From NCBI GenBank assembly GCA_031256125.1, contig JAIRRE010000164.1:1-5858 (forward strand): a stretch of DNA of 5,858 nt, written 5' to 3'. Positions 1 to 5,609 of the stretch are shown piece by piece. The notes under the pieces were generated by a model, which searched no databases, had not been told where the DNA came from, and was given only the letters and a program-made list of their open reading frames with translations. The position numbers were made by a program, and so were the translations under genes. This DNA is from Burkholderiaceae bacterium. Its GTDB lineage: Bacteria; Pseudomonadota; Gammaproteobacteria; Burkholderiales; Burkholderiaceae_C. Numbering within the stretch: position 1 is the stretch's first letter; each line of letters starts with the position of its first letter.

Positions 1-385
1 AAAAATTGCTTGGTTTATGCAAAATAACCCGTGCTATCGCATCCAGTACTCGATCATCCTCGGCGATGGCGGGTTGGAGCGCGAGGGTTATATCTGGGCG
101 GCGGGCGTGGATGCGTTCCTGCTCGCCGGCAATTAGACGCGGCAAATCATCGCGCGCATGGCGGCCTAGTCCCAGAAACATCGGCCATATCAGGATGGTT
201 AAAGCGCGTTGGGCCAGCAGCGCATCAAGCGCGGAGGCCAGATCGGGCTGGGTATGTTCCAAATACGCGCACCGTACCGGCGTAGCCGGATTGAGTTGCC
301 GTATCCGCGCCGCCACGGCATCAATGGCTGCGGGCCACTCCGGGTCGCGCGAACCGTGGGCGAGGAGAATGTGGCCGGTGGTCAT
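1..385 (-). CDS. cbiX: Sirohydrochlorin chelatase, short CbiX/SirB type (3' end cut by window edge)
   Basis: The 128 visible residues, with no stop before the left edge, match the short single-domain CbiX/SirB family. That family inserts Co2+ or Fe2+ into sirohydrochlorin for cobalamin or siroheme synthesis in the cytoplasm. The N-terminus reads HILLAHGSRDPEW, with the expected metal-binding His at residue 10. The middle carries YLEHTQPDLASALDAL, and then FLGLGRHARDDLP supplies the second expected His at residue 76. Family members of this type are about 120-140 residues, so nearly the whole protein is visible. The start is the ATG at 383-385. An in-frame TTG 18 bases upstream (401-403) is directly preceded by a TAA stop and is the only alternative. 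No clear Shine-Dalgarno sequence precedes either. The gene lies 67 bp downstream of the peroxidase gene on the same strand with no convincing terminator between, so cotranscription is possible. Whether the metal is cobalt, iron or nickel cannot be told from sequence. Confidence 0.85.
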   Translation of the reverse strand, partial: MTTGHILLAHGSRDPEWPAAIDAVAARIRQLNPATPVRCAYLEHTQPDLASALDALLAQRALTILIWPMFLGLGRHARDDLPRLIAGEQERIHARRPDITLALQPAIAEDDRVLDAIARVILHKPSNF

Positions 386-452
386 GGGGCTGACGTCGGG
401 GCGCAATTATCATCACGCCAATCCCCGGCGCGATTCAAGATTACAAAATTAA

Positions 453-1562
453 TCAGGGCTGCTGGAGCAGCGACGCGGAACTGGCCGGAGGCGCGAACGG
501 GTTGGGGCGTGGCGTGTTGTCGCCCGAGAGCGGCAGTTGCGGCAGCCTGAAACTGGGCAGGTTGCCGGTGAGCGTTTTCAAGAACGCGACGATCTTGACA
601 TTTTCGTCGTCGGTGAAATTACGCCCCAACTGAATCTGGCCCATGATTTGTACCGCATCGGGCAGAGTCTTGGCCGCGCCATCGTGGAAATAGGGGTAAG
701 TCAATTCCACGTTACGCAGCGTTGGCACCTTGAACATCATGCGATCGTTTTGGTCGCCGGTGGCGCCCGCGCTGCCAATGACCGGGTTTCTGACGGGGTA
801 GGTTCGCACCACGTCTATTTGCTGGTAACCGCTGCTGTTCGCGGCGGGGCCGCTGTGGCAAGTGATGCAGCCGGCAATTTTGAACAGTTCATAACCTGCC
901 CGTTCGTTAGCAGTAATGGCCTTGTCATTGCCCCTGAGCCATTGGTCGAAGCGCGAGTTGGGCGTAACCAGTGTGGACTCGAAAGCGGCGAGGGCATCGG
1001 TGATTTGCGCGATGCCAATTCTGTCGAGTTGATAGACCTGTTTGAATTGATCGCGATAACCGGGAATGGTGTTGAGCATGTTCTCGGCTGCCTGAGGTGT
1101 GGAATTCATCTCCATCGGGCTGGCGATCGAGCCGCCGGTCTGCTCGGCCAGCGTTTGGGCGCGGCCATCCCGGGACTGGGCTGCGTTCAACGACGCATTG
1201 AACACCGTCGGCACCCGGATAGCCCCTTGCCGCCAGCGGTCGCCAATCGAGGTTACGAGGTTATCGCTGCCGCCCATGCTCAGGTTGTGGCAGGAATTGC
1301 ACGAGATAAAGCCCGAACGCGACAGACGCGGGTCGAAGAACAACTGCTTGCCTAACTCGACTTTGGCCGGGTCGGTGACTTTTGCCGGCTCAATGGACTG
1401 GATCGGCTCTTGCCGCGTCCGTTGAAGGTTGATTACCAGGTCATTGGAGTAAGCGGGCCTTGTTATCTTCAAATTCTGGACATCGTCCGCGCATACGGTC
1501 GCGCTCAAGGAGAGGGTTAGTACAGCAACTGCGAGGGTGGCGGGAACGGCTTTAAGTCGCAT
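453..1562 (-). CDS. Periplasmic di-heme cytochrome c peroxidase / MauG-family protein with altered heme-pocket residues
   Basis: This 369-residue protein belongs to the bacterial di-heme cytochrome c peroxidase (CcpA/MauG) family. Canonical members reduce H2O2 to water in the periplasm using electrons from small cytochromes. Residues 1-25 form a signal peptide with probable cleavage after VCA. The N-terminal heme site is C88-N-S-C91-H92 and the second is C232-I-T-C235-H236. M308, in AVQIMGQIQLG, sits where the axial Met of the high-potential C-terminal heme is expected. VPTLRNVELTYPYFHDG (279-295) is a family hallmark. Counting from the first heme His by Pseudomonas CcpA spacing, Q141 and E151 fit the catalytic Gln and Glu. 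The distal-His position is instead D108 (TSIGDRW), and the usual FWDGRA is SRDGRA, so the inter-heme Trp is R131. The C-terminal 30 residues are a proline/serine-rich tail. The ATG start is fixed by a strong ribosome binding site. Family assignment is firm; peroxidase activity is uncertain because of these substitutions. Confidence 0.93.
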   Translation of the reverse strand: MRLKAVPATLAVAVLTLSLSATVCADDVQNLKITRPAYSNDLVINLQRTRQEPIQSIEPAKVTDPAKVELGKQLFFDPRLSRSGFISCNSCHNLSMGGSDNLVTSIGDRWRQGAIRVPTVFNASLNAAQSRDGRAQTLAEQTGGSIASPMEMNSTPQAAENMLNTIPGYRDQFKQVYQLDRIGIAQITDALAAFESTLVTPNSRFDQWLRGNDKAITANERAGYELFKIAGCITCHSGPAANSSGYQQIDVVRTYPVRNPVIGSAGATGDQNDRMMFKVPTLRNVELTYPYFHDGAAKTLPDAVQIMGQIQLGRNFTDDENVKIVAFLKTLTGNLPSFRLPQLPLSGDNTPRPNPFAPPASSASLLQQP

Positions 1563-1570
1563 GGTGCAAT

Positions 1571-1576
1571 CTCCTT
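1571..1576 (-). promoter_or_regulatory. Ribosome binding site of the di-heme peroxidase gene
   Basis: On the minus strand the sequence AAGGAG lies 8 bases before the ATG at 1560-1562. This is a near-perfect Shine-Dalgarno sequence at ideal spacing. It decides the start of the peroxidase gene and agrees with the signal peptide beginning at that ATG. Confidence 0.8.
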
Positions 1577-1610
1577 AAGTATTTGATTTAAACCCCAAGT
1601 ATTACATCTA

Positions 1611-1640
1611 ATAATACCAAGAGTTATGGATGTGCGTCAA
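1611..1640 (-). promoter_or_regulatory. Predicted sigma-70 promoter for the di-heme peroxidase gene
   Basis: On the minus strand, TTGACG (1635-1640) matches the -35 consensus at five of six bases. TATTAT (1611-1616) matches the -10 consensus at five of six, with an 18-bp spacer. The bases TGG just before the -10 give an extended -10 (TGn). Transcription would start near 1604, leaving a leader of about 42 bases that includes the ribosome binding site. The stretch is AT-rich compared with its surroundings. This would give the peroxidase gene, and perhaps cbiX, expression independent of lptFG. It is a pattern match only. No FNR/ANR or OxyR site was recognised. Confidence 0.55.
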
Positions 1641-1701
1641 GGCTTTGCCTCAAAAAGATATGGCTGTGGCAGCAGCAATCCGGCTGGTGAAGCCGCCACC
1701 C

Positions 1702-1721
1702 GAATGCGTACGAACGCATTC
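1702..1721. terminator. Perfect 8-bp stem hairpin just after lptG; possible terminator
   Basis: GAATGCGT and ACGCATTC form a perfect 8-bp inverted repeat around a 4-base loop. It starts 10 bases past the lptG stop codon. Read on the plus strand, the stem can be extended with bulges by CCGC (1693-1696) and GCGG (1723-1726), followed by five T (1727-1731), which resembles a rho-independent terminator. Read on the minus strand, the direction of lptG, the A-tract precedes the hairpin and no T-run follows, so it is a weak intrinsic terminator there. It could instead protect the lptG mRNA 3' end. The structure is seen directly; the role is inferred. Confidence 0.4.
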
Positions 1722-1730
1722 TGCGGTTTT

Positions 1731-2894
1731 TCACTGCCGCAGCACCAGCCAGGTAAACGCCCCGAGGGAGAGGATGGAGTACAGGATGCCCGGCGCGGCG
1801 GCGGCCAGCCACGGTTCCCAACTGCGCAGATTGCCGATAAAGCCCGAGAGATTGTTGAGCAGGAAGAAGCTGATGCCCGCCAGCACGCCCAGAAAAACAT
1901 AGCCGGCAATATTGCCCGCGCGAAAGTGCAGGTAAGCAAACGGCAGTGCAAGCACCAGCATCACAAGGCAGGATAGCGGGTAGAACACCTTGCGCCAGAA
2001 GGCGATCTGGTAACGCTGCGCATTTTGGCCGTTGGTTTGCAAATGACGGACGTACTGGAACAGTTCGAGCGTCTGCATTCCGTCGGGGTCGAGCACCGCC
2101 GCGGCAACCATGCCTTGCGATAGGCTGGTGGGCCAATGCAGGTTGGCCGGGCGGTCGATGATGACGCGCGGATCGGGGCGGCTTGCGCTTGCGTTGCTAT
2201 CGGCGTTTGCGCCCGCATTCGCGCTGACGTCGGTCTCGGCGGGAAAGCGCTTGCGTTCGGGCTGTTGCAAATCCCAGCCGTCATCCGGGGCGAAGCGTGC
2301 GCTAGGCGCGCGCAGCGTAACCAGCAAGCGTCCGGTACGGGCGTCAAAGCCAAAGATGCGCACATTGCTCATATCGCCCTGGGCGTTCAGGGCGCCAACG
2401 TTGATTGAATACGCCATGTTGTCTTGCCGCTCCTTGAGCCACGCGCCAGTATGACCGGTGGTGATGTCGCCCAAAAAGCGCGCCTTGAGCATCTGCGCGG
2501 CGTGGTTGGCTGCCGGAGCAGCGTAATCGCCAACCACAAAGGTCAGCGCGACGAATCCCAGCCCGAGCGTGAGCAGCATCAGCAACGCGCGGCGCGGCCC
2601 GAGTCCGCTGGTACGCAAGATGGTGTATTCGGAGCTTTCCGCCAGTCGGGCCATGACGTAAATGGTGCCTATTAGCACGGCAATGGGCAACAGCTCATAC
2701 AGGTGTCCGGGCACTTCCAGCGCCACCTTGAGCAAAGCGACAGGCAGGGTGTAGCCGCGCATCAGACGCGGGTCGGTTATGTTCTGCAATTCATCAATCA
2801 GATCGAAACCGAAGAACAGCAGCAAAAACGCCAGCGTCACCACGCCGACTGCGCGCAGCACTTCACTATAGATCATGCGGCGGATGGTTTTCAT
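1731..2894 (-). CDS. lptG: LPS export ABC transporter permease LptG
   Basis: LptG is one of the two inner-membrane permease subunits of LptB2FG, which extracts lipopolysaccharide from the inner membrane and passes it to LptC for transport to the outer membrane. The protein has 387 residues, near the family's usual 350-390. It has six hydrophobic helices at roughly 14-34, 62-84, 101-122, 303-322, 329-350 and 365-384. A large periplasmic domain of about 130-300 separates the two triplets. The segment LAESSEYTILRTSGLGP (84-100) is the cytoplasmic coupling-helix region that contacts LptB. GNIAGYVFLGVLAGISFFLL (327-346) is typical of the family. The start is the ATG at 2892-2894, overlapping the lptF stop as ATGA, which implies translational coupling. 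The reading frame continues upstream for 23 codons, but that extension lies inside lptF and would add a non-family arginine-rich leader. An Ala/Asn/Ser-rich tract at 223-240 interrupts the periplasmic domain. Confidence 0.95.
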   Translation of the reverse strand: MKTIRRMIYSEVLRAVGVVTLAFLLLFFGFDLIDELQNITDPRLMRGYTLPVALLKVALEVPGHLYELLPIAVLIGTIYVMARLAESSEYTILRTSGLGPRRALLMLLTLGLGFVALTFVVGDYAAPAANHAAQMLKARFLGDITTGHTGAWLKERQDNMAYSINVGALNAQGDMSNVRIFGFDARTGRLLVTLRAPSARFAPDDGWDLQQPERKRFPAETDVSANAGANADSNASASRPDPRVIIDRPANLHWPTSLSQGMVAAAVLDPDGMQTLELFQYVRHLQTNGQNAQRYQIAFWRKVFYPLSCLVMLVLALPFAYLHFRAGNIAGYVFLGVLAGISFFLLNNLSGFIGNLRSWEPWLAAAAPGILYSILSLGAFTWLVLRQ

Positions 2895-4012
2895 GCGACG
2901 TTTCCCGGTGCGTATGCGGACGCGCGCGCCGCGCCGCCATTGCGGCGGCCACCGGGCCGCCAACCCTGCCGCAGCGCCAGCCAGATGAGCGAGAGCACGA
3001 AGATGCCCCCGTGCAGCAGTATCAGCAAAGTTCCCAGGCTCACGCGCCCCTGACTGATCCAGGTTTGGCCCACCGTTAGCAGGTTGTAATAAGCGGTGAA
3101 AGCCAGCAGCGCGAAGATGACGCCCGCGCTGCGGCCCGCGCGCGGGTTGACTTTGGTGGTCGCCAGCGCGAACAGCACGCAGTTGATGGCCGCCAGAATC
3201 AGGCCGACGCGCCAGGCCAGTTCGCCCCGGCTGCCGGGCGTGGGATCGGTAATCAGCGCCAGTGTCGATTTCTGGCGCGGCGCATCGTTGGCCACGGTGG
3301 CCGATTGACCGGGCGTCAGACGCAAGCCGTATTGCGCGAATTGGCTGATACGCATCCGGCCGGTGGCTTGCTCGGTTTCCAACTGCTGGCCATTGTCGAG
3401 CATCAGAAAGCGCCCCGTGGCTTGCTGCGCCAGCCGCCCGGCGCGCGCCGAGGTCACAGTCTCCTTGCCGCGTTCAGTCGAGGCGATGAAGATGTCGCTG
3501 CCGGTTTTGCTACCGCCGGTATTCTTGTCCACGAAGAACACCCGCTGGCCATTGGCCGATTCCATGAATTGCCCCGGCGCGACGCGCTCCAGATCGCCGC
3601 GCTCGCGGTAGCGCTGGCGCAACTGTTGAATCTGCTGGTTGCTCCACGGCACGGCCAGCAGCGAGAGCAGCGTCAGCGCCAACAGCACCGGCCAGGCAAA
3701 GCGGAAGGCGGGCCTGGCGAACGCCGTCAGCGGCTGGCCGCTGGCGAACCACACCACCATTTCGCTGGCCGCGTACATGCGCGTGAGCGTGAGCGTGACG
3801 GAGATAAACAGGCTTAGCGTCAGGATGATCGGCAACTGGCCCAGCACCGTGTAGCCCATGATGAGGATGACCTCGGAAGGGTTCACGCTGCCGCTGGAAG
3901 CCTGCCCGAGCACGCGGATCAACATCACCGTCATGACGATGGTTACCAACACCACCAGAGTCGCGCTGAAACTGCGGCCCAGCTCCTTGCGCAGCGAGGA
4001 ATCGAATAACAT
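2891..4012 (-). CDS. lptF: LPS export ABC transporter permease LptF
   Basis: LptF pairs with LptG and two LptB ATPases to drive LPS extraction from the inner membrane. From the ATG at 4010-4012 it has 373 residues. Hydrophobic helices lie at about 15-35, 52-76, 102-122, 266-285, 294-314 and 324-345, with a periplasmic domain at about 125-262. The coupling-helix motif SEMVVWFASGQPLTAF lies at 83-98. Its Glu at residue 84 coincides with the E. coli LptF Glu84 reported, as I recall it, to contact LptB. NPRAGRSAGVIFALLAF (289-305) followed by YNLLTVGQTW is a strong family signature. A TTG two codons upstream (4016-4018) is an alternative start. The ATG is preferred because it is the standard codon and gives the usual MLFxxSLRKEL beginning; neither start has a strong Shine-Dalgarno sequence. 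The last 25 residues are a basic Gly/Ala-rich cytoplasmic tail. The gene overlaps lptG by 4 bp and is divergent from pepA. Confidence 0.95.
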   Translation of the reverse strand: MLFDSSLRKELGRSFSATLVVLVTIVMTVMLIRVLGQASSGSVNPSEVILIMGYTVLGQLPIILTLSLFISVTLTLTRMYAASEMVVWFASGQPLTAFARPAFRFAWPVLLALTLLSLLAVPWSNQQIQQLRQRYRERGDLERVAPGQFMESANGQRVFFVDKNTGGSKTGSDIFIASTERGKETVTSARAGRLAQQATGRFLMLDNGQQLETEQATGRMRISQFAQYGLRLTPGQSATVANDAPRQKSTLALITDPTPGSRGELAWRVGLILAAINCVLFALATTKVNPRAGRSAGVIFALLAFTAYYNLLTVGQTWISQGRVSLGTLLILLHGGIFVLSLIWLALRQGWRPGGRRNGGAARASAYAPGNVA

Positions 4013-4049
4013 CGGCAAATAGGCTTCAACTCAAGTAAAGCAGCTAATT

Positions 4050-5582
4050 ATGGACTTCGCACTCAAAGCTTTAGGTCTTGACGAGGCGTCGGCATTGCCC
4101 GTGCCGGCGCTGGTGGCGCTGGTTGGCGAGGGCTTTCGGCCCGGCGGCGACGCGCTTTCCGCGTTCATCGAGCGCGCCCGCGCCCGAGGCGATTTCAAAA
4201 CCGAGGCGGGCGCGCATCTGGTCAGCCACGGCGTTCCTGGCATGCACGCCGAGCGCGTATTGCTGCTGGGCATAGGCGATAGCGCACCGGCGCGCGTCAA
4301 AAAAGCGATAGGCGCAGCGGCGGGCTTTTTGAAGTCGGCCCGATTTGCCGACGTCACCTTCTGCTTCGCCCAGGACACCTGCGCGCTGACGCTGGAAGCG
4401 GTGGTGCTGGCGATCCGTGACGCGCTGTATCTCTACACCGCCACCAAAACCACGCACAGCAAGCTCGAACCTTCCAGAATCGAGCACATCACGATTGGCG
4501 TGCCCGATCTGGAAGGCCAGTCGCCGCTGGTATTGCAAGCGGCATTGACGCGCGCCAATGCGGTGGGCGAGGGTATTGCGCTGGCGCGTGAATGGGCCAA
4601 CCGTCCGGCCAATCACGCCACGCCCACGCTGTTAGCCAAAGTGGCGCAGGCGCTGACGGAACTGCCACGTATCGACTGCGAGGTACTCGGCCCCAAAGAA
4701 ATCGCCAAACTCGGCATGGGCGCGTTTCTGGCGGTGGCGCAAGGTTCGGCGCAAGAGCCGCGCTTCATCGTGCTGCGCTACCAGGGTGCGGACAAGCACG
4801 AAGCGCCGGTGGCGCTGGTAGGCAAGGGCATTACTTTCGATTCCGGCGGCATCTCGCTCAAGCCCGGCCCTGAAATGGACGAGATGAAGTTCGACATGAG
4901 CGGTGCCGCCAGCGTACTGGGCGCGTTCCGCGCGCTGGCGCAACTGCGCCCGACCATCAACGTGGTGGGGCTGATTCCGGCCACCGAAAATTTGCCCGGC
5001 GGACGCGCGGTCAAACCCGGCGACGTGGTGCAAAGCCTTTCCGGCCAAACCATCGAAATTCTCAACACCGACGCCGAAGGCCGCTTGGTGTTATGCGACG
5101 CGCTGACTTATGCCGAACGCTTCAAGCCGCGCGCGGTGATCGACATCGCCACACTGACCGGCGCCTGCATGATCGCGCTCGGCGGCGTGCGCAGCGGTTT
5201 GTTTGCCAACGACGACGCACTGGCCGAGGCGCTCGCGGCGGCGGGCGAACGCGCGCTCGATCTCTGCTGGCGCATGCCGCTGGACGATGAATACGCCGAG
5301 GGCCTGAAGAGCCACTTTGCCGACGTGGCCAACGTTGCCGGGCGTCCGGCGGGATCGGTAACGGCGGCCAAATTTTTGCAACGCTTTGCCAGCCGCTGGC
5401 CGTGGGCGCATCTGGACATCGCCGGCACGGCCTGGAAAAACGGCCCGGCCAAAGGCGCAACAGGCCGCCCGGTCGGGCTGCTGGTGCACTACCTGCTGGC
5501 GCTGGCCGACGATCTGGCGGTGCAGCGCGCGGCGGACAACCCACCCAAAGCAGCCAAGGGCAAGAAGGCCCGGAAAGCCTGA
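4050..5582 (+). CDS. pepA: Leucyl aminopeptidase PepA (cytosol aminopeptidase, peptidase family M17)
   Basis: PepA is a cytoplasmic hexameric two-metal (Zn/Mn) aminopeptidase that releases N-terminal residues from peptides. In E. coli it also binds DNA as an accessory factor in XerCD recombination at cer and in carAB repression. This 510-residue protein has the regulatory N-terminal domain (about 1-170) and the catalytic domain (about 175-490). Metal ligands fit K259, D264, D282, D341 and E343; catalytic residues fit K271 and R345. All are shifted by exactly 11 from the E. coli numbering I recall. The signature NTDAEGRL is at 339-346, and GKGITFDSGGISLKP at 258-272. The protein ends in a Lys/Ala-rich tail (AAKGKKARKA) beyond the normal fold. 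The ATG start gives the usual MDFALKAL beginning; the upstream Shine-Dalgarno sequence is weak. It is divergent from lptF and followed by holC after 27 bp, probably one operon. DNA-binding roles are not established here. Confidence 0.98.
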   Translation: MDFALKALGLDEASALPVPALVALVGEGFRPGGDALSAFIERARARGDFKTEAGAHLVSHGVPGMHAERVLLLGIGDSAPARVKKAIGAAAGFLKSARFADVTFCFAQDTCALTLEAVVLAIRDALYLYTATKTTHSKLEPSRIEHITIGVPDLEGQSPLVLQAALTRANAVGEGIALAREWANRPANHATPTLLAKVAQALTELPRIDCEVLGPKEIAKLGMGAFLAVAQGSAQEPRFIVLRYQGADKHEAPVALVGKGITFDSGGISLKPGPEMDEMKFDMSGAASVLGAFRALAQLRPTINVVGLIPATENLPGGRAVKPGDVVQSLSGQTIEILNTDAEGRLVLCDALTYAERFKPRAVIDIATLTGACMIALGGVRSGLFANDDALAEALAAAGERALDLCWRMPLDDEYAEGLKSHFADVANVAGRPAGSVTAAKFLQRFASRWPWAHLDIAGTAWKNGPAKGATGRPVGLLVHYLLALADDLAVQRAADNPPKAAKGKKARKA

Positions 5583-5609
5583 AAATCCGCGTGCGGCGGG
5601 ACTGTGGCC

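Noticed and set aside
405..440. Intrinsic terminator between the peroxidase gene and cbiX
   Set aside because: Only a 4-bp CGCC/GGCG stem with a 7-base loop and no T-run was found.
6..452. A 148-codon plus-strand frame at the left edge
   Set aside because: The minus strand carries a clear CbiX/SirB coding sequence over the same bases. The plus frame is Ser/Arg/Ala-rich noise.
537..1355. A 272-codon plus-strand open frame opposite the peroxidase gene
   Set aside because: It is fully antisense to a clear heme protein, shows no recognisable domain, and arises from high-GC codon bias.
1583..1598. Possible FNR/ANR box upstream of the peroxidase gene
   Set aside because: Only the left half TTGAT is present. 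The other half reads ACCCC instead of ATCAA.
2895..2963. A 23-codon N-terminal extension of LptG
   Set aside because: It lies within lptF, encodes an arginine-rich leader unlike the family, and the ATGA overlap gives a normal LptG start.
3305..3817. A 170-codon plus-strand open frame opposite lptF
   Set aside because: It is antisense to the well-supported LptF. The translation is Arg/Gln/His-rich low complexity with no family features.
3950..4120. Sigma-70 promoters for pepA or lptF around the divergent gap
   Set aside because: TTGCGC, TTGAGT, CATAAT and GAATAA-like boxes occur, but none pair at 16-18 bp on the right strand.
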